Below, piece by piece: positions 1-8,480 of a stretch of 64,000 nt of DNA. The position numbers were made by a program, and so were the translations under genes. Each line of letters opens with the position of its first letter. Within the stretch, counting starts at the first letter, position 1. This stretch comes from an uncultured Acidobacteriota bacterium. Its GTDB lineage: Bacteria; Acidobacteriota; Terriglobia; Terriglobales; Acidobacteriaceae. The notes under the pieces are model-generated. The model saw nothing but the letters and a program-made list of their open reading frames with translations. It was not told the DNA's origin and made no database searches. The stretch lies in contig CAINND010000085.1 in the NCBI GenBank assembly GCA_903851035.1, positions 1 through 64,000 of the forward strand, written 5' to 3'.

Positions 1-1
1 G

Positions 2-367
2 CTCACCTTCGGCAAGAAGGAGGAGCAGATCTTCCTGGGCCGCGAAATCAACCAGCACCGCGACTTCAGCGAAGAGACGGCCATCAAAATTGATGTCGAG
101 GTGCGCCGCTTTATTGACGCTGCCTACGCCAAGGCCAAGCAACTGCTGGAAGAGCATCGCGACGCCGTGGTGGCAATGGCCAGCGCTCTGCTGGAGCGCG
201 AGGTGCTGGACGCCAGCGAGATCAAGTTGCTGCTGGAAGGCAAGCCCCTGCCCACACGCGAGTTGCCACCCAGCTCCGGTGACACGGGCGGCGTGCAGCA
301 GGTTCTGCGCCCCGAAGCGACTCGCTCCCCTGGATTGAACCCCGGGGAGCATCCGAGTCCGGCCTAA
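2..367 (+). CDS. ftsH: FtsH AAA+ zinc metalloprotease, C-terminal part (5' end outside window)
   Basis: The frame is open from the first bases and gives about 121 C-terminal residues of FtsH, the membrane-anchored ATP-dependent protease that degrades misfolded membrane proteins and regulatory substrates. The end of the M41 peptidase domain is recognisable: an FLGREI-like segment followed by RDFSEETA, the helix with IDVEVRRFIDAAYAKA, and the final helices ending ASEIKLLLEGKPLP. A proline- and glycine-containing tail follows, as is usual in the family. The AAA+ domain and the HExxH site lie upstream of the window. A strong terminator follows directly. Identification is by motif order only, but the segment is characteristic. 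Confidence 0.9.
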   Translation, partial: LTFGKKEEQIFLGREINQHRDFSEETAIKIDVEVRRFIDAAYAKAKQLLEEHRDAVVAMASALLEREVLDASEIKLLLEGKPLPTRELPPSSGDTGGVQQVLRPEATRSPGLNPGEHPSPA

Positions 368-389
368 GGTTGGTTAGAACAAAAACAAG

Positions 390-422
390 GGCGGTCCCAC
401 ACGGGGCCGCCTTTCTTCTTTT
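390..422 (+). terminator. Rho-independent terminator after ftsH
   Basis: A 9-bp GC-rich stem (390-398 with 403-411, one G-T pair) with an ACAC loop is followed by a T-rich tract, 22 bp after the ftsH stop. Confidence 0.8.
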
Positions 423-502
423 GTCGCCATTTGCCCGGCAGCGGGCGGATATGCGAAATTGTTTAGTTCCCCGGTACCCCGGGTTGCCTGAGGAGTGTAG
501 CC

Positions 503-913
503 ATGTCCCGTTTTTCGCCGCTTAAGAACCCCGTCCGCAGCTTGGAGAATGCCTTACATTGGCTGAAGGATCGCGGCTATGAAGTGAGCGAGGTCGGCAA
601 CGGCGCACGCTATCGCATTACACACGCGCAGTGCGTGGCCACCGTCGAGGCTAGTAAGGATGGTTCGACGCGTGTGGTGGAGTTCCCTGCCTGTTTGGTC
701 GGCGGCGAAGTGGCCGACCTGGTGGACAAGGGCTACCAGAAGTTTTTCAAGACCGAGAAGCTTGAGGTTCCGGCCACGGCCGAGCGCCTGACCGAGCTGC
801 ACCAGTTCGCCGAAGAGCTGAAAGAGGCCTTTGGCTACACCAGTCTGTACAACGAAGGTCTGGGCTCGGTGAGCGGCAGCTACCAGTACGACCGCGTCAA
901 AGGGCGCGCGTAA
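503..913 (+). CDS. Conserved hypothetical protein, 136 aa
   Basis: I do not recognise a named family. The product is a small soluble protein of 136 residues with no signal peptide or membrane segment and mixed alpha/beta character. The N-terminal half (SLENALHWLKDRGYEVSEVG, then a strand-rich part) looks like a compact fold. The C-terminal third is helical and acidic, ending in a Gly/Ser/Tyr-rich stretch. The ATG is preceded by GAGGAG at good spacing, and codon use matches its neighbours, so the gene is real. It sits alone between the ftsH terminator and mnmG, about 40 bp before mnmG, and could be co-transcribed with it. Confidence 0.65.
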   Translation: MSRFSPLKNPVRSLENALHWLKDRGYEVSEVGNGARYRITHAQCVATVEASKDGSTRVVEFPACLVGGEVADLVDKGYQKFFKTEKLEVPATAERLTELHQFAEELKEAFGYTSLYNEGLGSVSGSYQYDRVKGRA

Positions 914-958
914 CAATCTTCCCCACTTGTTAGAATAGGCCCACGGGATACGGTGGGC

Positions 959-2911
959 ATGGCCTTCAGCGAACATTACGACGTTGCCGTGGTTGGCGCC
1001 GGTCATGCCGGATGCGAGGCCGCTGTCGCCTCGGCGCGCATGGGCCTGCGCACGGCTCTGTTTACCCTGAACGCTGACCTCATCGCCCAGATGAGCTGCA
1101 ACCCGGCGGTGGGCGGCGTGGCCAAGGGCCACCTGGTGCGGGAGATTGACGCGCTGGGCGGCATCATGGCCGAAGTCACTGACGCCGTCGGCATCCAGTT
1201 CCGTCTGCTGAACACCTCGCGCGGACCGGCCGTATGGTCACCCCGTGCGCAGTGCGACAAGCAAGCCTACCGGCTGAAGATGCGCGAAGTGTTGGAGGCG
1301 CAGCCGAATCTCCAGATTAAGCAGGCCGAGGTGGCCGAGGTGCTGGTGGAAGGCTCTGGCACCGAGCGTCGCGCCATCGGCCTCAAACTGCGCGATGGGC
1401 GAACGATTGCCGCGCGTGCGGTCATCGTGACCACGGGAACATTCCTCAACGGCCTGATTCATTGCGGCGATCAGACCTATCCAGCCGGGCGCAGCGGAGA
1501 GCCGGCCAGCGTGTTGTTAGGCGAAAACCTGAAAGCCCTGGGGCTTCGCCACTGCCGCCTGAAGACCGGAACGCCTCCGCGCTTGGATGGCCGCAGCATT
1601 GACTTCTCTCGCTTTGAGGAGCAGGCCGGCGACCCGGAGCCGACGCCATTTAGCTTCCGCACCCATCGCATCACGGGGCCGCAGGTGAGCTGTTACATTG
1701 CGCACACCACGGCGGAGACGCATCGCATCATTCGAGAAAACGTCCACCGCTCGGCGATGTATAGTGGCAAGATCGAAGGCATTGGGCCGCGCTACTGTCC
1801 TTCCATTGAAGACAAGATCGTCAAGTTCGCCGATAAGACCTCGCATCAGCTCTACCTGGAGCCTGAAGGGCTGACGACGCACGAGATTTACGTCAACGGC
1901 ATGAGCACCTCGCTGCCGGTGGAGGTGCAGCAGGCGATGCTGGAAAGCATTCCGGGCCTGGAGAAGGCCGAGATGCTGCGCCCCGGTTACGCCATTGAGT
2001 ACGACGCCATCGACGCCACGGAGCTCGACCGCACGCTGGAAGTGCGCCAGTTGCGCGGGTTGTACCTGGCCGGGCAGATCAACGGCACCAGCGGATACGA
2101 GGAGGCGGCCTGCCAGGGTTTGATGGCCGGAATCAACGCCGCACTCAAGCTGAAGGGTGAGCCGCCGCTGATCCTCAACCGCAGCGAGGGCTACACGGCC
2201 ATCCTGATCGACGACCTGATCAGCAAGGGGACCAACGAGCCCTATCGCATGTTCACCTCGCGCGCCGAGTTCCGCCTGCACCTGCGCATTGATAACGCCG
2301 ACCGCCGATTGACTCCGCATGGCCGCCGCATCGGACTCATCGGTGACGATGCATGGCGCGACTATGAGGCCAAGCAGCAGCGCTTTGAGCATCTGCGCGG
2401 CGCCCTGGAAGCCGAGCGTGTCGCGCGCGACGACGTGCGCGCGATTGCCGATGCGTCACTCGATGGAATTACGCGCGAGCAGCTTGAGAGTGCCATCGGC
2501 CAGCCCTGGGCGCAGTTGCTGCGCCGTCCGGAGATCACCATCGAGGCCATTGAGCCCATCTGCCGCCGCATGGCGCCGGATTTCTTCTCACGCCCGGAAG
2601 CTACAGCGCGCGCCATTTGGGTGGAGCTGAAGTCGGTGGAGACCGAGGTCAAGTTTTCCGGCTACCTCAAGCAGCAGGAGAAGGCTATCGAGCGCCTGCG
2701 GCTGGCCGAGACCAAGACGATCCCCGAGTGGTTCGACTACTCGAACATTCCCGGCCTCTCGCGCGAAATGAAAGAAAAACTGACGCGCCTGCGCCCGCAG
2801 ACCATCGGCCAGGCCTCGCGCCTGCCCGGCGTTACCCCGGCGGCGGTCAGCCTCATCAACGTGCACGTTGAGCTGCAATCACGGCGGCGCAAGCAGGATG
2901 GCGCGGCCTAG
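959..2911 (+). CDS. mnmG: tRNA uridine-5-carboxymethylaminomethyl modification enzyme MnmG (GidA)
   Basis: FAD-dependent enzyme that, with MnmE, installs the carboxymethylaminomethyl group on U34 of tRNAs reading split codon boxes. The N-terminal dinucleotide-binding motif [12 protein letters not shown] is at residues 8-20, SCNPAVGG follows near residue 45, and TGTFLNG lies near residue 160. The C-terminal helical MnmE/tRNA-binding domain ends in a basic tail. The 650-aa length fits the family. ATG 959 is chosen because [13 protein letters not shown] is a typical start; an in-frame GTG at 953 would add two residues. A TAGAAT hexamer at 931-936 could be its -10 box. The partner gene mnmE is in this window at 13-14.4 kb. 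Confidence 0.96.
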   Translation: MAFSEHYDVAVVGAGHAGCEAAVASARMGLRTALFTLNADLIAQMSCNPAVGGVAKGHLVREIDALGGIMAEVTDAVGIQFRLLNTSRGPAVWSPRAQCDKQAYRLKMREVLEAQPNLQIKQAEVAEVLVEGSGTERRAIGLKLRDGRTIAARAVIVTTGTFLNGLIHCGDQTYPAGRSGEPASVLLGENLKALGLRHCRLKTGTPPRLDGRSIDFSRFEEQAGDPEPTPFSFRTHRITGPQVSCYIAHTTAETHRIIRENVHRSAMYSGKIEGIGPRYCPSIEDKIVKFADKTSHQLYLEPEGLTTHEIYVNGMSTSLPVEVQQAMLESIPGLEKAEMLRPGYAIEYDAIDATELDRTLEVRQLRGLYLAGQINGTSGYEEAACQGLMAGINAALKLKGEPPLILNRSEGYTAILIDDLISKGTNEPYRMFTSRAEFRLHLRIDNADRRLTPHGRRIGLIGDDAWRDYEAKQQRFEHLRGALEAERVARDDVRAIADASLDGITREQLESAIGQPWAQLLRRPEITIEAIEPICRRMAPDFFSRPEATARAIWVELKSVETEVKFSGYLKQQEKAIERLRLAETKTIPEWFDYSNIPGLSREMKEKLTRLRPQTIGQASRLPGVTPAAVSLINVHVELQSRRRKQDGAA

Positions 2912-3087
2912 CCACTCGTCCAACTGCCAGCGGTTTCTTTTTGCGCTTCAACGGGCAACCATGTTGCTTCACTTGAAAGTTCTCATCCTCTCTCCTACAC
3001 TTTGCTCGTGCTTAGCATGAGTGGCGCAAAACCACCTCGCGCAGCGTTCGGCGTCTTGCCATCATCCAATATTGATAAGGAGCCAGC

Positions 3088-4101
3088 ATGAAGGCCATCG
3101 GATACATTCAGTCGCTTCCCTCCACCGACCCGAAGTCGCTCTTTGACTTTGAGGCCCCCAAGCCAACGCCCGGGCCAAACGATTTGCTGGTGGCCGTCCG
3201 CGCCGTTTCGGTGAATCCCATTGACACCAAGGTCCGCATGCGCGCTCAGGGCACTGAGGCCGCGCCAAAGATTCTCGGCTTTGATGCCTCTGGCGTCGTT
3301 GAAGCCATCGGCAGCGATGTGCGGCACTTCAAACCCGGCGACGAAGTCTTCTACGCCGGCACTCTCGGCTACCAGGGCAGCAATGCCGAGTTCCAACTGG
3401 TTGACTGGCGGCTGGCCGGACACAAGCCGCGCACGATTGGCTTTGCCGAGGCCGCCGCGCTGCCGCTGACTTCCGTCACGGCCTGGGAGCTGCTCTTTGA
3501 TCGGCTGAAGATTCCACTGGGCAAGCCGCAGCAGGCAGGTTCGTTGCTCGTCATCGGAGCCAGCGGCGGTGTCGGCTCCATCCTGGTGCAACTGGCGCGT
3601 AGGCTTTCCGGTGTCACCGTGCTGGGCTCAGCCTCACGCCCGGAGACGCAACAGTGGGTGCTGAAGAATGGCGCGCACCATGCGGTGGATCACTCCAAAA
3701 AGCTGACCGACGAGGTGCGCCGCCTCGGCATCCAGCACGTCGAATACATCATCGGCCTGACGCACACCCATCAGCACTTTGATGACATCGTCGAGCTGAT
3801 TGCGCCGCAGGGCCACTTCGCCCTTATCGACGATCCCGAGCCAATCGACATTCGCCGCTTCAAAGGCAAATCCGCCAGCCTGCACTGGGAGTCGATGTTC
3901 ACCCGCTCCGTCTTCCACACCGCTGACATGATCGAGCAACACCGCATCCTGGAGCAGGTGAGCAAGCTGGTGGACGACGGCCTGCTGCACACCACGCTCG
4001 GCCAGCGCGGCGGCAAGATTACGGCAGAAAATCTGCGCAAGGCCCACCAGGCAATTGAGAGCCAGAAATCGATTGGCAAGATCGTACTGGAAGGCTTTTA
4101 A
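3088..4101 (+). CDS. Zinc-type alcohol dehydrogenase-like / quinone oxidoreductase-like MDR protein
   Basis: A 337-aa cytosolic medium-chain dehydrogenase/reductase. The N-terminal GroES-like domain carries VNPIDTKVR and GFDASGVVEAIGSDV. The nucleotide-binding Rossmann domain has VIGASGGVGSILVQLARR near residues 153-170. The cysteine ligands of catalytic and structural zinc seen in true alcohol dehydrogenases are not evident, so it is more probably an NADPH-dependent quinone or enone reductase of the adh_fam_1 type. The AAGGAG ribosome-binding site lies 6 nt before the ATG. It is a single-gene unit between mnmG and a strong terminator. Its substrate cannot be read from sequence. Confidence 0.85.
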   Translation: MKAIGYIQSLPSTDPKSLFDFEAPKPTPGPNDLLVAVRAVSVNPIDTKVRMRAQGTEAAPKILGFDASGVVEAIGSDVRHFKPGDEVFYAGTLGYQGSNAEFQLVDWRLAGHKPRTIGFAEAAALPLTSVTAWELLFDRLKIPLGKPQQAGSLLVIGASGGVGSILVQLARRLSGVTVLGSASRPETQQWVLKNGAHHAVDHSKKLTDEVRRLGIQHVEYIIGLTHTHQHFDDIVELIAPQGHFALIDDPEPIDIRRFKGKSASLHWESMFTRSVFHTADMIEQHRILEQVSKLVDDGLLHTTLGQRGGKITAENLRKAHQAIESQKSIGKIVLEGF

Positions 4102-4113
4102 TTAACGTTCTTT

Positions 4114-4154
4114 AGCAAAAGGCGAAGCGTCCCCGTGACGTTTCGCCTTTTGCT
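4114..4154 (+). terminator. Terminator after the MDR gene
   Basis: Long inverted repeat: AGCAAAAGGCGAA on the left pairs with TTCGCCTTTTGCT on the right, with additional CGTC/GACG pairing. It is A-rich on the left and T-rich on the right, so it could act in both directions. Confidence 0.75.
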
Positions 4155-4167
4155 GCGTCTTACAAAT

Positions 4168-4183
4168 TGTGACCTAAGTCATA
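4168..4183 (+). promoter_or_regulatory. CRP/FNR-type dyad upstream of the polyferredoxin gene
   Basis: TGTGA-N6-TCATA, with core GTGAC-CTAA-GTCAT, lies about 40 bp before the start of the NapH-like gene. The spacing and half-sites resemble binding sites of the CRP/FNR superfamily. The regulator is unknown and no matching gene is visible in the window. Confidence 0.4.
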
Positions 4184-4221
4184 GCCTGAGCCTTGCTACC
4201 CGCTTAGCCTGATAGTGAAAG

Positions 4222-5352
4222 GTGATTTTTCTTCTTATACAAGTTATGAGTGATCCCGTAGTTATCTCGTCGCAATTATCCGTTCCACCGGCTGTAAACA
4301 AAAAGAAACACGTCAAGCGCCTGGCCAAGGATGTTTCGCAGCGCACGCGGCTCATCATGCAATCGCTGTTTATCCTGCTGAACGTCTGGCTATGCGTGCA
4401 ATTTTATTTTTTTGTTCGCTACTTTGAAGGCGCCGCCGTTGGTCCGCACGTCTCTCGCCCGGCCGGCGTCGATGGCTGGCTTCCCATTGCCGGACTGATG
4501 AACACGCGCTACTTTTTCTCCACCGGCAGAATCCCCTCCGTACATCCCGCGGCGATGATTCTGTTTCTGGTATTTACCCTCTCCAGCCTGCTGCTCAAGC
4601 GCGCTTTCTGCAGTTGGCTTTGCCCGGTGGGAACGCTTTCGGAATATCTGTGGAAAGCCGGCGAGCGACTGTTGGGGCGCAACCTGACGCTGCCCCGCTG
4701 GCTGGATATCGGACTGCGCGGCATCAAGTATCTGCTTCTCGCATTCTTCGTATTCATCATCGGAGGCATGTCGGCCGTTGCACTTCAGAATTTCATGGTG
4801 CAGCCCTACGGCATCCTGGCCGATGTCAAGATGCTGCACTTCTTCGAGCACATCGGCGGCGGTGCGCTCATTACGGTCATCGTGCTGGCCGCGCTCAGCG
4901 TGGTCATCAAGAACTTCTGGTGCCGTTACGCCTGCCCCTACGGCGCGTGGATGAGCCTGGTCAGCGCCGTAAGCCCATGGCGCATTCGCCGCGACGTGGA
5001 GGCCTGCGCCAGTTGCGGCCAGTGCAGCAAGGCCTGCCCGCAGCATCTGCCCGTCGCTGATCTCATCCAGGTGCGCAGCCTGGAATGCACCGGTTGCATG
5101 ACCTGCGTTTCCAGTTGTGCCAGCGAGGGCGCTCTGCAGTTTTCCCTGCCACCACGCAAGGCGGATACGGTGGCTGAACGCTGGCGCGGTCGTATACTTT
5201 CACCCGTTGGCGTGGCCGTAGTGCTTGCAGTGCTCTTCTTTGGCGGAGTGGGCGCGGCCAAACTGACCCATCACTGGCAGACCAATGTGAATGACGATAC
5301 TTACCGCCAACTCATTCCGCATGTGGATGACGATACCCATCCCGGCTTTTAG
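4222..5352 (+). CDS. NapH/CcoG-like membrane polyferredoxin (4Fe-4S binding protein)
   Basis: About 370 residues with four or five membrane segments and a cytoplasmic ferredoxin domain. Two NapH-type motifs sit at membrane borders: CSWLCPVG near residue 133 and CRYACPYG near residue 235. A two-cluster ferredoxin follows, with CASCGQCSKACP and CTGCMTCVSSC near residues 257-300. A final transmembrane helix leads to a short tail. Such proteins pass electrons from quinol or flavin modules to reductases or take part in cofactor assembly; the partner is not nearby. The GTG at 4222 and the ATG at 4246 are both possible starts, and neither has a strong Shine-Dalgarno. A CRP/FNR-like dyad upstream suggests redox or anaerobic control. 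Confidence 0.85.
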   Translation: MIFLLIQVMSDPVVISSQLSVPPAVNKKKHVKRLAKDVSQRTRLIMQSLFILLNVWLCVQFYFFVRYFEGAAVGPHVSRPAGVDGWLPIAGLMNTRYFFSTGRIPSVHPAAMILFLVFTLSSLLLKRAFCSWLCPVGTLSEYLWKAGERLLGRNLTLPRWLDIGLRGIKYLLLAFFVFIIGGMSAVALQNFMVQPYGILADVKMLHFFEHIGGGALITVIVLAALSVVIKNFWCRYACPYGAWMSLVSAVSPWRIRRDVEACASCGQCSKACPQHLPVADLIQVRSLECTGCMTCVSSCASEGALQFSLPPRKADTVAERWRGRILSPVGVAVVLAVLFFGGVGAAKLTHHWQTNVNDDTYRQLIPHVDDDTHPGF

Positions 5353-5491
5353 TTCTATCCGGGCGGGTCTCCAATAAAGTTTCAATCAAAGCGCTTCTAA
5401 CGGGGCGTTTTAATTGCGCATAAAACATCGATATATGTAAATATATAACACATCACCTCCGGCCCGCCTCACCTCTTGTATCCTGTTTCAC

Positions 5492-6124
5492 ATGGATGCC
5501 ACTTCCCTACGGACCCTGCTCGCACCCTACCTCCCCGTGGAGGAGATGGATGATCGCCTGCTCGCGTCCGTGCAAACACATCTCGACCTTCTGCTGCGCT
5601 GGAATCAACGCATGAACCTGACCGGCCTGCGTACGCCAGAGGAGATCGTCACGCGCCACTTCGGCGAATCGCTCTTTGCCGCCAGCCAGCTGCTGGAGCG
5701 TTCGGCGACAACCTCTACCTTCGACCTCGGCAGCGGAGCGGGTTTCCCTGGACTGCCGCTCAAGTACTGGGCACCTGGCATTGCACTGACACTGATAGAG
5801 GGCCACGGCAAGAAGGCGACCTTTCTAAAGGAAGTCGTCCGCAGCATTGGCCTGAAAGGTGTGACGGTGCTCGATCAGCGTGGCGAGCATGTTGCGGAGC
5901 AGGCTGAACTAGTTACCATGCGTGCTGTGGAGAAGTTTGATTCCGTTTTACCTGTCGCCGCCAGGCTGGTCGCTCCCGGCGGTCGCCTTGGACTGCTGAT
6001 TGGGCAGGAACAGTGCGAACACGCTATGACGCTCTTGCCAACTGGTGAGCACTTGGCCATCGCGCTTCCTGGCTCCGCGCAGAGGATTCTCCTCACTTGG
6101 CACAAACCTCTTACTGCGCTCTGA
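5492..6124 (+). CDS. rsmG: 16S rRNA (guanine-N7)-methyltransferase RsmG (GidB)
   Basis: Methylates N7 of G527 in 16S rRNA using S-adenosylmethionine. At 210 aa it has the normal family length. The helical start includes LLLRWNQRMNLTG, and the SAM-binding motif DLGSGAGFPGLPLKYWAP is near residues 76-95, followed by IEGHGKKATFLKEV. Later motifs are consistent with the RsmG fold. There is no Shine-Dalgarno; a TATCCT hexamer at 5479-5484 ends 7 nt before the ATG, so the transcript may be leaderless. It lies just before the parS/parAB locus, the usual origin-proximal arrangement. Confidence 0.95.
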   Translation: MDATSLRTLLAPYLPVEEMDDRLLASVQTHLDLLLRWNQRMNLTGLRTPEEIVTRHFGESLFAASQLLERSATTSTFDLGSGAGFPGLPLKYWAPGIALTLIEGHGKKATFLKEVVRSIGLKGVTVLDQRGEHVAEQAELVTMRAVEKFDSVLPVAARLVAPGGRLGLLIGQEQCEHAMTLLPTGEHLAIALPGSAQRILLTWHKPLTAL

Positions 6125-6144
6125 GATTTGTAACTCTCGTGGAA

Positions 6145-6160
6145 TGTTCCACGTGGAACA
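6145..6160. promoter_or_regulatory. parS: parS centromere site 1
   Basis: TGTTCCACGTGGAACA, a perfect 16-bp palindrome matching the widespread bacterial parS consensus bound by ParB. It is embedded in a perfect 28-bp palindrome spanning 6139-6166. It lies 21 bp after rsmG and upstream of parA. Confidence 0.93.
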
Positions 6161-6224
6161 TTCCACCAGGTACCACCCTGTTGCATAAACGACACGCCGA
6201 GCTCGGTAAGGCGGCAATCTCCGG

Positions 6225-6240
6225 TGTTCCACGTGGAACA
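6225..6240. promoter_or_regulatory. parS: parS centromere site 2
   Basis: A second identical TGTTCCACGTGGAACA, 80 bp from the first, with 2 further symmetric bp on each side (6223-6242). ParB loaded here would spread over the rsmG-parAB region; ParB nucleation near its own promoter also suggests autoregulation. Confidence 0.93.
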
Positions 6241-6272
6241 CCAGCCGGCAGGTTCTTCACAGCTTTCTGCAC

Positions 6273-6281
6273 TTATCCACG
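6273..6281 (+). other. DnaA-box-like 9-mer near parS
   Basis: TTATCCACG differs from the canonical TTATCCACA at one base. It is 32 bp from parS site 2. A single near-match can occur by chance, so it is weak evidence of DnaA binding. Confidence 0.35.
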
Positions 6282-6404
6282 GAATCCACAACCATGCACA
6301 GGGGCTTTCCGGTTGCTTCCCCGGCCTCCCGGCCGTACCTTGTTGTAGATCGCTTTCCGTTATCCGCAGTTCGCTGTCCGCAGCCGCAGCTGCCTGGAGT
6401 TCAA

Positions 6405-7196
6405 ATGTCCCGGGTCATCGCCATTGCCAATCAAAAGGGCGGAGTCGGCAAAACAACCACCAGCATCAACCTGGCGGCCAGCCTCGCCCACACGGGGGTC
6501 AAAACCCTGTTGGTGGATTGCGATCCCCAATCGAACTCCACCTCCGGCCTCGGGCTGGTCAAAGATTCCGAGCGCCCCGGCACATACGCCCTGCTGATGG
6601 GCGACCAGGAAGCTCAGGAGCTGTTGCAACCTACGGCGCTGGAGAGCCTGAAGCTGATTCCCTCCTCGAAGAATCTGATCGGCGCCAACGTTGAACTGGT
6701 AAACGCCGAATATCGCGAATATCGCTTGCGGCATGCCTTACAGCAGATTCGCTCGGATTTCGAGATCATCATTCTGGATTGCCCGCCAGCGCTCGACCTG
6801 CTGACTCTGAATGCCCTGGTGGCCGCCGATAGCGTCCTGGTGCCGATGCAGGCGGAATACTTCGCCCTGGAAGGCGTCAGCGAGCTGCTAGATACCATTG
6901 AGCGCATTCGCCAGACCTTGAATCCCGGATTATTCGTGGAAGGCGTGGTGCTGACCATGTACGACGACCGCACCAATCTGGCGCAGGGCGTAACCGGCGA
7001 GCTGAAGAATTATTTCGGCGAGCTGCTCTATGAAGAGCCTATTCCGCGTAATATCCGGCTGGCCGAGGCGCCAAGCCACGGTAAACCCGTCATTCTGTAC
7101 GATCCCAAGTCGCGCGGTGCCGAAAGCTATGTAGCTCTAGCCGCAGAGGTTATGGCCCGCATCAAGGGGCGCGCATTGCCCCAGCCCACTGTTTAG
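6405..7196 (+). CDS. parA: Chromosome-partitioning ATPase ParA (Soj)
   Basis: A 263-aa MinD/ParA-family ATPase that drives origin segregation with ParB and parS. The deviant Walker A motif KGGVGKTT is at residues 10-17, followed by INLAASLA, VDCDPQSN at about 39-46, and IILDCPPALDLL near residue 120. ATG 6405 is chosen because MSRVIAIANQKGG is the standard family start and GGAG lies 6 nt upstream. An in-frame ATG at 6294 would add a non-conserved 37-residue extension crossing the DnaA-like region. parB follows 12 bp downstream, so the pair forms an operon. The parS sites sit upstream of the start. Confidence 0.96.
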   Translation: MSRVIAIANQKGGVGKTTTSINLAASLAHTGVKTLLVDCDPQSNSTSGLGLVKDSERPGTYALLMGDQEAQELLQPTALESLKLIPSSKNLIGANVELVNAEYREYRLRHALQQIRSDFEIIILDCPPALDLLTLNALVAADSVLVPMQAEYFALEGVSELLDTIERIRQTLNPGLFVEGVVLTMYDDRTNLAQGVTGELKNYFGELLYEEPIPRNIRLAEAPSHGKPVILYDPKSRGAESYVALAAEVMARIKGRALPQPTV

Positions 7197-7208
7197 AGAG
7201 GTGTTTTC

Positions 7209-8108
7209 TTGAACCAACCGCACGATAAACGCAAAGCCCTGGGCCGCGGGCTGGATACCCTTCTTCCGGCCGCGCGCGGCGTAGCCTCCATGGTGCCCCC
7301 GGCACCGCAGCAGCCCGCCGGGGATGCCGTTCGAGAGATTCCTCTCGAGCAGATTGACCGCAACCCGTACCAGACGCGTACCCACTTTGACGAGAAGGCG
7401 CTCACAGAGCTGGCCGACTCCATCCGCGTCTCCGGCGTGGTACAGCCGGTCACGGTACGCCAAATCAATGGCCGCTTCCAGCTCATCACCGGTGAACGCC
7501 GCTGGCTGGCCAGCAAAAAGGCCGGTAAAGCCACGGTTCCGGCCATTGTGCGCCAGGTCAGCAACGAACAGGCGATGGAAATCACCATCATCGAGAACCT
7601 GCAGCGCGAAGACCTGAATCCCGTCGAGCAAGCCCGCGCCTACGAGCGCCTCTCTCGAGAATTCAACCTGACGCAGGAGCAGATGGCACAGCGTACCGGC
7701 AAGGATCGCTCCTCGGTGGCCAACTTCCTGCGTCTGCTGAAGTTGCCGGAGTCGGTGCTGAAGATGGTGGAGGGCAATCAGCTCAGCTTTGGACACGCCA
7801 AGGCCCTGATGGGGCTGGATTCCGCAGAAGGCATTGCCAAGCTGGCACAAAAGGCCGTGCAGCTTTCCATGAGCGTGCGACAGGTGGAGGGTGCGGTTTA
7901 CAACGTCATGCATCCCGAGCCGCCGGCAGAGGCCAAACCGCCCAAGCCCACGGATCCGAATGTCCGCGAGGCGGAACGGATGCTGCAACAATCCCTTGGC
8001 GTCAAGGTGCAGATTAAGGATAACCACGGCAAGGGCAAGATTGTGCTGGAGTATAAATCGCTGGAAGACTTTGACCGCGTGCTGGAGCTGCTGGAAGTAA
8101 AACGCTAG
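7209..8108 (+). CDS. parB: Chromosome-partitioning protein ParB (Spo0J-like), TTG start
   Basis: CTP-dependent DNA clamp that loads at parS. The 299-aa sequence starts with the typical KALGRGLDTLLP. The N-terminal CTPase domain includes IDRNPYQTR, SGVVQPVTVR, GERRWLASKKAG and ENLQREDLNPVEQA. A central helix-turn-helix has AQRTGKDRSSVANFLRLLKLP, and a C-terminal dimerisation domain follows. In most ParB proteins the box reads GERRxR; here the residue after GERRW is Leu rather than Arg. TTG 7209 is supported by a good AGAGAGGTG ribosome-binding site. A terminator follows the gene. Confidence 0.95.
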   Translation: MNQPHDKRKALGRGLDTLLPAARGVASMVPPAPQQPAGDAVREIPLEQIDRNPYQTRTHFDEKALTELADSIRVSGVVQPVTVRQINGRFQLITGERRWLASKKAGKATVPAIVRQVSNEQAMEITIIENLQREDLNPVEQARAYERLSREFNLTQEQMAQRTGKDRSSVANFLRLLKLPESVLKMVEGNQLSFGHAKALMGLDSAEGIAKLAQKAVQLSMSVRQVEGAVYNVMHPEPPAEAKPPKPTDPNVREAERMLQQSLGVKVQIKDNHGKGKIVLEYKSLEDFDRVLELLEVKR

Positions 8109-8130
8109 GCTGGTACGGTGGAAAACGAAA

Positions 8131-8155
8131 GGGCGGCCTCAGGGCCGCCCTTATT
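8131..8155 (+). terminator. Terminator after parB
   Basis: GGGCGGCC (8131-8138) pairs with GGCCGCCC (8143-8150) across a 4-nt loop, followed by TTATTAT. It separates parB from the convergent Cys-rich peptide gene. Confidence 0.75.
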
Positions 8156-8240
8156 ATGGATCGCACTATAGATTGACACATGTCTATCTTGTACAGACAG
8201 CCACATTATTGGCCGCTGTGGCCAGCTCCGCGGCAACACG

Positions 8241-8480
8241 TTAGCTCTTGTTTGCCGGAACGTCTTTCTTGTCGCGCGCGCACTTGCCCTGCTTGCAGCA
8301 ATCCTTCTTGGCCTCAGTGCTCTTGGCGTCCTTGTTCTTCTTGCAACACTCCATTTTCGCGTCTTTGCGCGAGCAGGCTGCGTGATCGTCCTGCTTGGGA
8401 GCCGGCGCCTGTGCTCCCGTCTGCGCCAGCATGCTGGCGGCACACAACATCAATACGGCAATCGTGCCACGAATCTTCAT
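8241..8480 (-). CDS. Small secreted cysteine-rich protein, 79 aa
   Basis: Unrecognised family. From ATG 8480 the product begins MKIRGTIAVLMLCAASMLAQ, a Sec signal peptide with likely cleavage after an AxA-like site near residue 23. The mature part, about 55 residues, is very rich in Lys, Asp and Cys, with the clusters HAACSRKDAKMECCKK, KKDCCKQGKCARDKK. Paired cysteines with an upstream His suggest metal binding or disulfide knots. GGAG is 9 nt before this ATG; an earlier in-frame ATG (8507) lies upstream of that ribosome-binding site and is unlikely. It is convergent with parB and has no obvious operon partner. Confidence 0.65.
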   Translation of the reverse strand: MKIRGTIAVLMLCAASMLAQTGAQAPAPKQDDHAACSRKDAKMECCKKNKDAKSTEAKKDCCKQGKCARDKKDVPANKS

